Shown: positions 48,559-57,819 of the stretch, piece after piece | Position numbering within the stretch: the stretch's first letter is position 1 | How the letters are laid out: each line of letters begins with the position of its first letter | Assembly: GCF_025989125.1 (NCBI RefSeq) | Contig: NZ_JAPDNR010000001.1 | Location: 3,392,301-3,456,300 of the forward strand | Direction of reading: 5' to 3' | Origin: Chitinophaga nivalis | Lineage (GTDB): Bacteria > Bacteroidota > Bacteroidia > Chitinophagales > Chitinophagaceae | DNA length: 64,000 nt | Made by a program: the position numbers and the translations under genes | The notes under the pieces: generated by a model | The model's database searches: none | Seen by the model: only the letters and a program-made list of their open reading frames with translations | What the model was told of the DNA's origin: nothing

Positions 48559-49569
48559 TTACAAGGTAATCACTACTTTTCCCAGATGTTTACCATCCGC
48601 TACATACTGATAGGCGGCCTGCACCTCCTCCAGGGCAAATACACGGTCTATAACAGGATGCAATTGTGTGACTTCCATTGCCTTTATCATTGCTTCAAAA
48701 CTCTCCCGGTTGCCTACCGCAAAGCCTTGTATGCGCGTGAAATTCAGATTCAGGTGCCGGGTAATGTCCAGGGTAATCGTACTGCCACCAATAAATCCGG
48801 CGGTACCAACAAAGCCATGTGGTTTAACAGACCGGATGGAACGATCTATTGTAGCTGTACCGGCAATATCCAGGGTAATATCCACTCCTTCCCCGGCCGT
48901 TAATTTTTTTACTTCATCGGGCCACTCCGGATAGGTATGGTAGTTGATCACGTGGTCTGCTCCCAGTTGCAGCAACCGTTCCGCTTTCTGATCGGAGCTG
49001 GTGGTGGCTATGACGCGTGCACCTGCCGCTTTGGCCAGTTGCAGGGCAAAGATGGAAACGCCGCCGGTACCTTGTGTCAGCACGGTCTGACCAATACGGA
49101 GGCCGGCCTGGTTGATGAGCGCTTCCCAGGCCGTGAGGCCTGCAATGGGTAAGGTCGCCGCCTCTTCATAGGTGAGGTAGGCCGGTATTTTTACCAGTCC
49201 GTATGCCGGAATACATACATATTCGGCCAGCACGCCCTGTGTTTGCCAGGCCACGCGCACAGCATTGGTATAGGCGTTGACGTTGCCACTGATCCACCGT
49301 TGTACATAGTGAATGGCTACGCGGTCGCCCGGCTGCCAGGTAGTTACCTGTGTCCCCACTGCTTCCACAATCCCGGCGCCATCAGAGGCTGGTGTATAAG
49401 GCATGGGTAACGCTGCGCCGAAATCGCCGTTGGCTAAAATAATATCCAGGTAATTGAGCGAAACGGCTTTGATCCGAATGAGTACTTCATGTTCCTGTGG
49501 CACGGGCTTGGGGAGGTCTGTTACGGCTAAATGAGCGATCCCTGTCTGTGCTGTTCTTACTGCTTTCAT
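48559..49569 (-). CDS. NAD(P)H:quinone reductase-like MDR oxidoreductase
   Basis: A 336-residue medium-chain dehydrogenase/reductase. The N-terminal GroES-like part has ASDGAGIVEAVGTQVTTWQPGDRV and the cofactor fold has TGGVSIFALQLAKAAGARVIAT, followed by GADHVINY and LDIAGTATIDRS. The structural-zinc Cys cluster of alcohol dehydrogenases is absent, so it fits quinone reductase / enoyl reductase types. It diverges from an HxlR regulator across 104 bp that contain an inverted repeat, a frequent pairing for electrophile-responsive reductases. Confidence 0.9.
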   Translation of the reverse strand: MKAVRTAQTGIAHLAVTDLPKPVPQEHEVLIRIKAVSLNYLDIILANGDFGAALPMPYTPASDGAGIVEAVGTQVTTWQPGDRVAIHYVQRWISGNVNAYTNAVRVAWQTQGVLAEYVCIPAYGLVKIPAYLTYEEAATLPIAGLTAWEALINQAGLRIGQTVLTQGTGGVSIFALQLAKAAGARVIATTSSDQKAERLLQLGADHVINYHTYPEWPDEVKKLTAGEGVDITLDIAGTATIDRSIRSVKPHGFVGTAGFIGGSTITLDITRHLNLNFTRIQGFAVGNRESFEAMIKAMEVTQLHPVIDRVFALEEVQAAYQYVADGKHLGKVVITL

Positions 49570-49624
49570 CCTATTGATTTTTTACACCACAAAGTTGAGC
49601 GGAGCTATGCAGCAAAACAAGTAC

Positions 49625-49657
49625 GGGTGAATTAATCGAATAGTGATAATTTTACCC
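49625..49657. promoter_or_regulatory. Inverted repeat, likely HxlR operator
   Basis: GGGTGAATTA (49625-49634) and TAATTTTACCC (49647-49657) form an imperfect inverted repeat in the 104-bp divergent region, 17 bp before the HxlR start codon. Confidence 0.55.
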
Positions 49658-49673
49658 CTATAAACAAGCTCAA

Positions 49674-50033
49674 ATGTATAACAGGAAAATACCCAGAAAG
49701 TATAATTGCGCACTGGAAGTAACGATGGATGTACTGGGAGGTAAATGGAAATCCTATATTATCTGTTATTTGCGGAAAGGGGTGAAAAGGCCCAGCGAGC
49801 TGCAGAAGCTGATTCCGGACGCCAACAGAAGAGTATTGAACCAACAGCTGAAAGAACTGGAAGAACATGATATTGTGGCCAAAACCATTTATCCGGTGAT
49901 GCCACCCAAAGTAGAATATTATCTCACGCCATTCGGCGAAGAGCTCGGGGGAGTTGTAGATGCCATGGAAAGCTGGGGGCGCTGCTATCGCGATCGGTTT
50001 GAAGATAAAAGTACGCCACCGGAAGTGGTATAA
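49674..50033 (+). CDS. HxlR-family transcriptional regulator
   Basis: A 119-residue winged-helix protein with the HxlR hallmark: YNCALEVTMDVLGGKWKSYI (Cys near residue 13), then CYLRKGVKRPSELQKLIP and the recognition helix NRRVLNQQLKELEEHDIV. It ends with YYLTPFGEELGGVVDAMESWG. HxlR members often sense formaldehyde, quinones or other electrophiles through the N-terminal Cys. It is divergent from the quinone-reductase-like gene and probably controls it. Confidence 0.93.
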   Translation: MYNRKIPRKYNCALEVTMDVLGGKWKSYIICYLRKGVKRPSELQKLIPDANRRVLNQQLKELEEHDIVAKTIYPVMPPKVEYYLTPFGEELGGVVDAMESWGRCYRDRFEDKSTPPEVV

Positions 50034-50079
50034 AATAATTGTCGGAAACAGCCCCTGAGATTGTCGTCTTTGGACAGCC

Positions 50080-50107
50080 TTGTATAGCGGGATTCACCCT
50101 ATGTTTG
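50080..50107 (+). promoter_or_regulatory. Promoter of VOC gene (TTG - 17 bp - TATGTTTG)
   Basis: TTG at 50080-50082 and TATGTTTG at 50100-50107 match the Bacteroidota consensus with 17-bp spacing, 27 bp upstream of the ATG at 50135. Confidence 0.7.
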
Positions 50108-50134
50108 CAGTATCAAATTTAAAAACTTACAGAC

Positions 50135-50542
50135 ATGGCAAAGAAAATTTTTGTGAATCTTCCCGTTAAAGACCTGAACAAATCCACCACATTTTTTAAG
50201 CAGCTCGGTTTTACCTTTAATCCGGATTTTTCCGATGAAAACGCAGCATGTATGATCGTGAGCGACGACATTCTGGTCATGCTCCTGACAGAACCCTTCT
50301 TCCGTTTCTTTACAAAAAAAGACATCAGTGATGCCACCAAAACTACGGAAGTAATTGTATCGCTGTCGGCCGACAGCAAAGCCGAAGTGGATAACATCAT
50401 CGCACAGGCCCTGGCTGCCGGCGCTACTTCATCTAAAGAAGCAATGGACCAGGGTTTCATGTACCAGAATGGTTTTGAAGACCTCGATGGCCACCTCTGG
50501 GAATTTGTTTACATGGACCCTACTGCTGTACCACAAGGTTAA
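50135..50542 (+). CDS. VOC-family (glyoxalase/bleomycin-resistance-like) protein
   Basis: A 135-residue protein with two VOC half-domains: KIFVNLPVKDLNKSTTFFKQLGF and, near the end, FMYQNGFEDLDGHLWEFVYM (the DxDGHxWE metal-binding pattern). These are typical of Bacteroidota extradiol-dioxygenase-fold proteins of unknown substrate. It overlaps the convergent di-haem peroxidase gene by 4 nt (TTAA shared stop codons). Confidence 0.9.
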   Translation: MAKKIFVNLPVKDLNKSTTFFKQLGFTFNPDFSDENAACMIVSDDILVMLLTEPFFRFFTKKDISDATKTTEVIVSLSADSKAEVDNIIAQALAAGATSSKEAMDQGFMYQNGFEDLDGHLWEFVYMDPTAVPQG

Positions 50543-52377
50543 TAAGATCCTGTCTGCTTTTTATAGCTGGTCGTATCCGTCAGGGAATGCATAAACGCTA
50601 TCAGCGCCTGTTTTTCCTGGCGGTTCAACCGTAACTGATCTGTCGGTAATGTCTGATTATCCGGTGCAATCCCCAGCCCGGCTCCCCCTCCCTTATCGTA
50701 GAAGTCTATCACCTGTTCCATCGTACGAAATACGCCGTTATGCATGTAAGGCGCCGTCAGCATACTATTGCGTACACTCTGCGTTTTAAACGCATACCGT
50801 TGTATCGGTACCCGGTATAATACATATTTGCCGGGATCATCATCCAGCCTGGTTTTGGGGTGGTCGTTCACCGGTACGCCCAGCACTTCTGATTCCGGTT
50901 CTGCAAAATAAGGTGGCGCCACGCCGTTGAACAACGGTGCAAAATGACAGGTGCCGCATTTGCCTTTACCCATAAAAATATTGAATCCTTTTTTCTCTGT
51001 TGCCGTCAGGGTAGTGGTATCGCCGTTCATATAACGGTCAAACCGCGACTCCAGGCTGGTCAGCGACCGCAGGTAGGAGGCAATGGCATTGGTAATATTT
51101 TCTTCACTCACGGCGGAAGGAGTATAATTAAAGGCACGCTCAAAAAGCGCCGTATATGCCGTATCCTTTTTCAATTGTTGTACGGCCAGTTCCAGCGACC
51201 CACCCATTTCTTTTTTATTGTGTACCACATCTGCTACCTGGCTTTCTATAAACATGGAACGGGAGTCGTAGAATAACTGCGACTGAAAACCCACATTGAG
51301 CAGGGTCGGCGTATTACGGGCAATGGTACCGCCGCCATCCAGCGCCGGGCTTTTGGCCAGGCCATCTGTAAAGGCGCGCTCCGGCTGATGGCACGACGCG
51401 CAGGAACGTTGCCGGTTACCGGATAATAACGGATCATAGAATAACTTTTTTCCCAGCGCCGTTTTTTCCGGTGTAGGATCCGATTCCTTGTTGGGCGTAT
51501 ACCCATTGGCGTTATAATAGGCCATGGCAAATAAATGCGGCGCATCCGGAGATAGAATGCGTCGTTCAGCGGGTACCTGCAGGGATAGTTGTTGCTGCCA
51601 TTGCAGTAACAGGGTACTCAGTGGATTGGCATGGTGCGTAATGAAATGCAAACGGTCGAACTGATTGAATGCAGTGGGTTGCAACAGATACGCCCGTGCA
51701 GCCTGAAAGCGACTGACCGTTTGTTGCAACAGTTGCGGATCGTTGAGCCGGGAGGCATATAGTTGCAGTGCGGTGGCAACGCCTTGTAGCGCGGCGGCAG
51801 CTTCGGACATACTATGTAAAGCGATCGGGGAGTCATAACCACTGATGCCCAACGCAATGATCCGGTAAATTTCAAAGCGCATGGCATCAAAAATATACGG
51901 GTCCATAAATCCGTATGGATCGGATTCTTCCTGCAGCGATAACACCTGTTCCCGCAATGCGGTGGTTAATGCCAGCACCTGCCGATGATCAATGCTATTG
52001 CCGCCACTGAACAGTTTTTCTTCTATCAGCTGAAACCCTTCCGGTGGCAATACTGCCCGTGAATTTTCGCCGTCAGCAAAAGGAAGTGCAGGACCATTGA
52101 TCACGCGGATAAGATGCGGATAATAATATTCGATCAGAAATTCCGTGTGCTTATATGCTCGTCTGCTGGCTGCAAATCGTTGCCGGATGTGCTGTGGTGC
52201 AGCCTTTGCACGCAATGCCTGTTGCAGCATTGCAAGACTGTCTGCAACTGTATGCAGTTGTTGCCGGAATTGTATTTCCAGTAAACCGGCTTCTTTTCCG
52301 GTGATCGGAGCGGGGGCGGAGTACAGGTTAACAGCAGTCATCCAGAGGATCCAGGCAGCTATGATCCTGGTTTTCAT
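50539..52377 (-). CDS. Di-haem cytochrome c peroxidase with helical N-terminal domain
   Basis: A 612-residue exported protein. An N-terminal signal (MKTRIIAAWILWMTAVNLYS) is followed by about 250 residues of helical sequence that resembles an imelysin-like or accessory domain (RRAYKHTEFLIEYYYP, ISGYDSP). The C-terminal half is a MauG/CCP-type di-haem peroxidase: CASCH near residues 326-330 and CGTCH near 473-477, with FYDPLLSGNRQRSC, VGFQSQLFYDSR and APYMHNGVFRTMEQVI. It should reduce hydrogen peroxide or oxidise a substrate in the periplasm. Proteins of this kind in Bacteroidota often sit near iron or carbohydrate genes; here a purple-acid-phosphatase-like gene lies just upstream on the other strand. 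Confidence 0.9.
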   Translation of the reverse strand: MKTRIIAAWILWMTAVNLYSAPAPITGKEAGLLEIQFRQQLHTVADSLAMLQQALRAKAAPQHIRQRFAASRRAYKHTEFLIEYYYPHLIRVINGPALPFADGENSRAVLPPEGFQLIEEKLFSGGNSIDHRQVLALTTALREQVLSLQEESDPYGFMDPYIFDAMRFEIYRIIALGISGYDSPIALHSMSEAAAALQGVATALQLYASRLNDPQLLQQTVSRFQAARAYLLQPTAFNQFDRLHFITHHANPLSTLLLQWQQQLSLQVPAERRILSPDAPHLFAMAYYNANGYTPNKESDPTPEKTALGKKLFYDPLLSGNRQRSCASCHQPERAFTDGLAKSPALDGGGTIARNTPTLLNVGFQSQLFYDSRSMFIESQVADVVHNKKEMGGSLELAVQQLKKDTAYTALFERAFNYTPSAVSEENITNAIASYLRSLTSLESRFDRYMNGDTTTLTATEKKGFNIFMGKGKCGTCHFAPLFNGVAPPYFAEPESEVLGVPVNDHPKTRLDDDPGKYVLYRVPIQRYAFKTQSVRNSMLTAPYMHNGVFRTMEQVIDFYDKGGGAGLGIAPDNQTLPTDQLRLNRQEKQALIAFMHSLTDTTSYKKQTGSY

Positions 52378-52471
52378 AGTGTTTGTTTTAAGGGTGTATT
52401 AAATCAGGATAATAATGCTAAAAGATAGTTTTTTTTAAATTATTTTCACCCTAAACCTTAAATCTGATCCC

Positions 52472-54823
52472 ATGAATCCCCAACTCAAAAAGCTCTTTGC
52501 TATACTTGCGTTTAGCGCGGGCCCTGTATTGACCACTGTGGCGCAAACCACACTTCTACCGTTCGGATCTTCCTGGAAATACCTGGATAATGGTTCCAAT
52601 CAAGGTACTTCCTGGCGCGCAGTTTCCTTCAATGATGGATCCTGGAAGTCCGGTCCCGGAAAGCTGGGTTACGGCGATGGCGACGAAGCTACGGTAGTCA
52701 GCTATGGCAGCAGTTCTTCCAGTAAGTATGTGACCACCTATTTCAGAAAAACCTTCAACATCACAGGCGTAAATAATTACAATAATTTCATATTGGAATA
52801 CCTGCGTGATGATGGAATTGTTATTTATGTAAATGGTACGGAAGTAAAAAGAGATAACATCTCTTCCGGTACGGTATCTTATACCACACTGGCCAGCGAC
52901 GCCAGTGATGATGGAGATGATATCCAGACAGCGACCCTTAATGCCGGCAATTTCGTGGAAGGTAGTAATACCATTGCCGTGGAAATTCACCAGTCAGATA
53001 AAAGCAGCAGCGATATTTCCTTCGACCTGCAGGTGAAAGGCAGTTCCAGCAGCAACCTGCCGGTAATCAGCCGTGGCCCTTATCTGCAGATGGGTAATCA
53101 AACCGCGGTATCTGTTCGCTGGCGTACCGGCATTGCCGCCAATGGTAAAGTAAAGTACGGCACAGTGTTGGGTAACCTCACCGACAGTGTGGTACATACA
53201 GATGTAGTAACGGAACATGAAGTCCGGATTACCGGATTGCAGCCGGATACCAAATACTACTACAGTGTGGGTACTTCCGCAGGCGTTATTGAAGCCGGCG
53301 AAAAAAACTACTTTAATACGGCGCCATTGACCAACACGCCGCGTAAAATACGGATCGCTGCCTATGGGGATTGCGGTAATAATTCTACCAATCAGAAAAA
53401 TGTAAGAGACGCTTACCTCAATTATGTGGGCGCCAACCATACCGATGTGTGGCTGCTCCTCGGGGATAATGCCTATGACGACGGTAAGGATGCAGAGTTT
53501 CAGACCAACTTCTTTAATATCTATAAAGACAACCTGCTGAAAAATATCCTGTTGTTCCCTTCACCGGGCAACCACGATTACGATAATAACTCCACCCGGC
53601 AGGATGACCACAACATTCCGTACCTGGCTAACTTCAGTTTGCCGAAAAACGGAGAATGTGGTGGCCTGGCTTCCGGAAAAGAAGAATACTATTCTTTTGA
53701 TTACGGCGATATTCACTTCATCAGCCTCGATTCCTATGGAAAAGAGAGCAGCAAACGGTTTTATGATACTTCCAGTGCACAGGTCATCTGGTTGAAAAAA
53801 GACCTGGCAGCCAATACGCGTAAATGGACCATTGCCTACTGGCATCATCCTCCGTATACCATGGGTAGTCATAATTCCGATTCAGAAAGTGAGCTGGTAT
53901 CTGTACGTAAAAATCTGATCCGTATCCTGGAGCGTTATGGAGTAGATCTCATCCTGAATGGCCATAGCCATGACTATGAGCGTTCTTTCCTGATTCATGG
54001 TCATTTTGGTCTGGAGAATACGTTCTCTTTTTCTCAGCATGCCCTGAGCAACAGCAGTGCTAAATATGATGGTTCTGCAAACTCCTGTCCCTATGTAACC
54101 ACATCGGCTAAAACCGATCATGGTACCATATACGTAGTGGCCGGATCTGCCGGACAGGTAGGAGGTACGTCTTCTTCTTTCCCACATGCCATCAGCTATT
54201 ACGCCAATGCCACTACCGGTGGTTCCCTGGTATTGGAAGTGGAAGGCAGCCGCCTGGATGCGAAATTTGTGGCAGCAGATAAAACCATCAAAGATCAGTT
54301 CACCATCGTGAAAGATGCCAACAAAAAAACAACCCTGCCGGTAACGCCGGGTCAGCCGTTGACACTCACTGCATCATGGATCGGTAAGTATCAATGGAAT
54401 ACCGGTGCTACCACCCGTTCCATTACGGTTACACCGTCGGCCGGTACCACAGTGTTTACGGTAACCGATAATGCTACAGCCAGTGGCCAGTGTCTGCGTG
54501 ATACCTTCAACGTCGTAGCAGCGTCTCCGTTAGCAGAAATGCAAAATATCAGCGAGGCTAAAAATGGCGCGGCTTCCTTCTCCTACCGGGCATATCCGAA
54601 TCCGGCCAGTGGGAATACCTTTCAGCTGGAAATCAACAGCTGGAAAGAACAACCCCTGCGATTGCTAATTACGGATCTGAATGGAAAAGAAGTGCAGCAT
54701 AAAACGTGGGGTGTGCCTTCCGGCATCTCTAAACAAACCGTATCATTGCCACAAGGTGTTTACTTTATTACCCTTACCAATACAAAAGGAGAGAAGCAGA
54801 CAGAAAAGATAATGATGCAATAA
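52472..54823 (+). CDS. T9SS-secreted purple acid phosphatase-like metallophosphoesterase
   Basis: A 783-residue secreted enzyme with a signal peptide (to about residue 25). Residues 27-190 form a beta-rich domain (WKYLDNGSNQGTSWRAVSF, EYLRDDGIVIYVNGTEV). A fibronectin III-like purple acid phosphatase N-domain (about 195-290) has RGPYLQMGNQTAVSVRW and GLQPDTKYYYSVG. The calcineurin-like domain (about 295-600) carries the metal motifs AAYGDCG, LLLGDNAYDDG, SPGNHDY and NGHSHDYERS. Its C-terminal 80 residues (YRAYPNPASGNTFQLEI to GVYFITLTNTKGEKQTEKI) form a T9SS type A sorting domain, so it should be exported by type IX secretion and anchored or released. It hydrolyses phosphomonoesters or diesters outside the cell. 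Confidence 0.93.
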   Translation: MNPQLKKLFAILAFSAGPVLTTVAQTTLLPFGSSWKYLDNGSNQGTSWRAVSFNDGSWKSGPGKLGYGDGDEATVVSYGSSSSSKYVTTYFRKTFNITGVNNYNNFILEYLRDDGIVIYVNGTEVKRDNISSGTVSYTTLASDASDDGDDIQTATLNAGNFVEGSNTIAVEIHQSDKSSSDISFDLQVKGSSSSNLPVISRGPYLQMGNQTAVSVRWRTGIAANGKVKYGTVLGNLTDSVVHTDVVTEHEVRITGLQPDTKYYYSVGTSAGVIEAGEKNYFNTAPLTNTPRKIRIAAYGDCGNNSTNQKNVRDAYLNYVGANHTDVWLLLGDNAYDDGKDAEFQTNFFNIYKDNLLKNILLFPSPGNHDYDNNSTRQDDHNIPYLANFSLPKNGECGGLASGKEEYYSFDYGDIHFISLDSYGKESSKRFYDTSSAQVIWLKKDLAANTRKWTIAYWHHPPYTMGSHNSDSESELVSVRKNLIRILERYGVDLILNGHSHDYERSFLIHGHFGLENTFSFSQHALSNSSAKYDGSANSCPYVTTSAKTDHGTIYVVAGSAGQVGGTSSSFPHAISYYANATTGGSLVLEVEGSRLDAKFVAADKTIKDQFTIVKDANKKTTLPVTPGQPLTLTASWIGKYQWNTGATTRSITVTPSAGTTVFTVTDNATASGQCLRDTFNVVAASPLAEMQNISEAKNGAASFSYRAYPNPASGNTFQLEINSWKEQPLRLLITDLNGKEVQHKTWGVPSGISKQTVSLPQGVYFITLTNTKGEKQTEKIMMQ

Positions 54824-54839
54824 CAGTAGAAGTATATAG

Positions 54840-54883
54840 AAACGGCGCTTTTCAGCATGATCTGAAAAGCGCCGTTTTTTTAT
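54840..54883. terminator. Bidirectional terminator between phosphatase and AraC genes
   Basis: A 16-bp perfect stem (54840-54855 with 54862-54877) with a 6-nt loop, followed by a T7 run on the plus strand. The stem contains AAAA on the right arm, so it can also serve the convergent AraC gene. Confidence 0.93.
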
Positions 54884-55854
54884 TTAGTGATGTTAAACTT
54901 ATCCCGATATTCGGAGGGAGTCATGCCTACGGTTTTACGAAACACTTTCCGGAAGGCTTTCAGGTCGTTGTAGCCGGAATTGATAATGACTTCCGTCATT
55001 TGCAAATCGGTTTGTTCCAGCATTTTTTTGGCGGCTTCCATACGGGTCTGCTGCAGGTATTCGATCGGGGTGATGCCCGTTACCTGCTTAAATCTCCGCA
55101 CAATATTTCTTCTGCTCGACGGAATATCCTTGATCATTTCTTCAATGGTACCTTTATCGTGGTAGCTGCTTTCTATCTTTTGCTGGGCAGTGGCCACGAG
55201 CAGGTCACTGTGATTCCGGGAAGGCTGGAACGTACTGAAATAGGATTGTTTGTCCCGGTCCATGTCGATCGCAAATATTTTAGCCGTTCTGATGGCCATA
55301 CTCTTTCCGCAATGCAGTTGTATGAGATGCAGCAACAGGTGAAACAGTGAGGTGGCGCCACCGCTGGTATACAGCCTGCCATCCTGGGTAACGGTTTTGT
55401 CGGGCCGCAGCTGTACTGCCGGAAACAACGCTGCAAAAGCAGGACAGGCATCTACGTGCGTAGTGGCTACCCGGCCGTTCAGCAGACCGGTTGCACCCAG
55501 CAAAAAGGCGCCCGTACAAAAGCTGGCTATTTCCGCACCGGCCTGATACTGTTCGGCCAGCCAGGGAATGAATACCCGGTTGGCGGCAATGGTTTGCGAC
55601 ATGTCTTCCGTGGTAAAGGAAGGAATGAGTATCAGGTTTTGTAGTTCCGCTGTCTGCATCGGCTGTATGGCATGACCGAAAAAAGGAGCAGCATCAGTAG
55701 GTGGAAATTCGCTGGCATAAAGTATTTGAATGTTGTAGGGGATCGTTTCGCCACTTTGCTGATAAAGTTTGTTGACCGTTTCAAAAACTTCCAGCATAGC
55801 AGCCAGACTTAAGAGTTTGTACTGATGGGTAAGCAGAACACCTATCTGTATCAT
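54880..55854 (-). CDS. GlxA-type AraC regulator with DJ-1/PfpI domain
   Basis: A 324-residue protein. Its N-terminal 190 residues resemble a DJ-1/PfpI amidotransferase-like sensor: IQIGVLLTHQYKLLSLAAMLE at the start, and EIASFCTGAFLLGATGLLNGR with the nucleophile-elbow Cys in SFCTGAF. The C-terminal AraC double HTH has SSRRNIVRRFKQVTGITP and VIINSGYNDLKAFRKVFRKTVG. GlxA/FtrA-type regulators control amine and other catabolic genes. It diverges from the exported RidA gene, which it may control. Confidence 0.92.
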   Translation of the reverse strand: MIQIGVLLTHQYKLLSLAAMLEVFETVNKLYQQSGETIPYNIQILYASEFPPTDAAPFFGHAIQPMQTAELQNLILIPSFTTEDMSQTIAANRVFIPWLAEQYQAGAEIASFCTGAFLLGATGLLNGRVATTHVDACPAFAALFPAVQLRPDKTVTQDGRLYTSGGATSLFHLLLHLIQLHCGKSMAIRTAKIFAIDMDRDKQSYFSTFQPSRNHSDLLVATAQQKIESSYHDKGTIEEMIKDIPSSRRNIVRRFKQVTGITPIEYLQQTRMEAAKKMLEQTDLQMTEVIINSGYNDLKAFRKVFRKTVGMTPSEYRDKFNITK

Positions 55855-55876
55855 ATGGCTTTCAGTTAAGTAGATA

Positions 55877-55884
55877 CAAACATA
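55877..55884 (-). promoter_or_regulatory. -7 box of AraC gene
   Basis: On the minus strand this reads TATGTTTG, an exact TAnnTTTG match, 23 bp before the start at 55854. I did not find a convincing -33 TTG at normal spacing. Confidence 0.45.
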
Positions 55885-55996
55885 AGATTTTTGCCAGTAA
55901 TTAGGTAGTAGTTACGATACCCTGATCACAATAAGGTAATGTGTAAGAGATACTGTAACTGTGCTTTTAAATCGTAAATTGATCTTCAAAAAGTAT

Positions 55997-56479
55997 ATGA
56001 AAAATTATTTAACCTTATGCTTGCTTTGTTTTACCATTAATAGTTTTGCACAAACATCCCCTTCAACTGCTATGATAAAATTTCGTAACCCGTCGCCGGC
56101 AGGCTATTCCCAGTTTGTGGAAATAGACCTGGGACAGGCGGTAATGGTCATCTTTTCAGGCCAGGTACCATTGGATCAGCAAGGAAATCTGGTGGGAAAA
56201 GGAGATATGACCCTGCAGCTCCGGCAAACATTTACCAATATAAAAACGGCAGTAGAAGCTGCCGGCGGTACGATGCATGATATTGTGAAGCTGGGTTATT
56301 TTTTAACCGATATTTCGCAGATTCAGGCAGTAAGGAAAGTGCGGGATGCCTTTATTAATACCCAGCAACCACCTGCCAGTACAGCCGTGGAAGTCAGTAA
56401 ACTTTTCCGGGAAGATGTATGGGTGGAAATAGAAGCAACTGCTGTCATTCCGAAACAAAAAAGGCAGGAAAAAAAATAG
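55997..56479 (+). CDS. Exported RidA-family protein
   Basis: Starting at MKNYLTLCLLCFTINSFAQ (55997), a signal peptide of about 19 residues precedes a RidA/YjgF domain. The domain has VEIDLGQAVMVIFSGQVPLDQQG, LRQTFTNIKTAVEAAGGTMHDIVKL, FLTDISQIQAVRKVRDAF, and near the end PPASTAVEVSKLF with the Arg-containing region after it. Cytosolic RidA hydrolyses reactive enamine/imine intermediates. An exported copy is less common and its substrate is unclear. The C-terminal KKRQEKK-type tail is basic. The upstream start at 55961 would put charged residues before the signal, so it is rejected. It ends on a palindromic terminator. Confidence 0.9.
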   Translation: MKNYLTLCLLCFTINSFAQTSPSTAMIKFRNPSPAGYSQFVEIDLGQAVMVIFSGQVPLDQQGNLVGKGDMTLQLRQTFTNIKTAVEAAGGTMHDIVKLGYFLTDISQIQAVRKVRDAFINTQQPPASTAVEVSKLFREDVWVEIEATAVIPKQKRQEKK

Positions 56480-56514
56480 GCAGGTCATCTCCGGAGATGA
56501 CCTGCCTGTAAAAA
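56478..56514. terminator. Palindromic terminator between RidA and EamA genes
   Basis: A perfect 13-bp stem (56478-56490 with 56495-56507) around CCGG, actually a fully palindromic 30-mer, starting inside the RidA stop codon. The minus-strand side is followed by a T8 run, so it is a strong terminator for the EamA gene and probably also stops RidA transcription. Confidence 0.9.
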
Positions 56515-56528
56515 ACATACCCTAATTT

Positions 56529-57422
56529 TTATCCTTCACCGGCGGCCGGTTGTTTTCGCCGTAGGTTCACCAGTGCAATCGACAACAACATCAGCGCGAT
56601 ACCGGCCCATTGCAGGGGTGCAATGGGTTCGTGTAAAATAAAATGTGCACACAATACGGCTACCGGGAGCTCTACTGTCATAATAATAGCACTCATGGTA
56701 GCACCGATCTTCGGAATGCCTTTTGAAAAAAGCACAGGCGGAATGATGGTGCCAAAGAACGAGAGAAATAAGGCCCATTTCAGCAAACCGGCATCTGCAT
56801 GGGTACTATGTATCAGGGCCGGACTGTTGACAAGAAAAATAGCCGCTGCGGAACCGGTCATCATCAGCGCACTGCGTTTGAACAACGGCAGGTCATGCCG
56901 GATCCGGCCATTGGCCACAATATATACCGCATATAAAACCCCGGAACCAAAGGCCGTGAGCACACCGATGAGCGGTAATGCCGGCAGGTGTGTAAATGAA
57001 AATCCACTGGCCAGCGCTGTACCGGCTAATATCAGTAAAATCGCCAGCAATTGAACCGGTTGCGGTTTTTGCCGGAAGAAAATCCATTCCAGCAATAAGC
57101 CGATCCAGCTGAACTGCATCATCAGCACAATGGCCACCGATGCCGGTATCCAATGAACAGAAAGATAATAAACAAAGGTAGTGATGCCGATGGTGGCGCC
57201 GGTCAGCAGCATTTGCCAGTACTGCCGCTTAGGAACCTGCTGCGGCACTTTTTTTCGTTCCAGCAACAGGTAGAGTAGCCAAAGCACCAGCATGCCCGTA
57301 AAAGCCTGGGAACCGGATATTTCAGCGGCGGTATAACCGGACCGGTAGGAAAGTTTAACAAAAGTGGAGAGAATACCAAAGCTGCATGCTCCGGCAAATA
57401 CCAGTAAAATATATTTAGTCAT
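56529..57422 (-). CDS. EamA/DMT-superfamily transporter
   Basis: A 297-residue inner-membrane protein starting at MTKYILLVFAGACSFG (57422). It shows the two EamA repeats with about ten hydrophobic helices: ILSTFVKLSYRSGYTAAEISGSQAF in the first half, and FFGTIIPPVLFSKGIPKIGATMSAIIMTVELP in the second, ending with PLQWAGIALMLLSIALVNL. These are the conserved drug/metabolite exporter features. Substrate cannot be read from sequence. A further upstream Met (57479) adds a charged segment and is less likely. Confidence 0.92.
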   Translation of the reverse strand: MTKYILLVFAGACSFGILSTFVKLSYRSGYTAAEISGSQAFTGMLVLWLLYLLLERKKVPQQVPKRQYWQMLLTGATIGITTFVYYLSVHWIPASVAIVLMMQFSWIGLLLEWIFFRQKPQPVQLLAILLILAGTALASGFSFTHLPALPLIGVLTAFGSGVLYAVYIVANGRIRHDLPLFKRSALMMTGSAAAIFLVNSPALIHSTHADAGLLKWALFLSFFGTIIPPVLFSKGIPKIGATMSAIIMTVELPVAVLCAHFILHEPIAPLQWAGIALMLLSIALVNLRRKQPAAGEG

Positions 57423-57819
57423 GATAATTAAAGGCTGCTTAAAACGGGAACAATCGGGAAACTTTAACATCTCCCGCATTACATTCAGGCATACTCATCA
57501 AGACCCGCTTTGTTAGCCATGGGCAACAAAAAATAAACAGACGTATGCGCCTTCCGGGGAAATCTCCGTATAGCTGATCTGACGGGTGTTTATGCCTGCA
57601 GAATAGTATAGGAAGGCGGAGGTGTGTTAGATAAAATGAAGAGGTGACGGGTGTGCATATCCGGTATAATTATTTACCGGCGAAAATAAACAATATCTGC
57701 ATATTTTAGTACCCGCTGATCATCTTACTGCGTGATAACCGCAGGTTTTGTAGCAGGAAATTCCCGTTTGGTATATACATGTCCGGTTGATTCATCGTAA
57801 ATGCCTAGCTTTATTGCTG

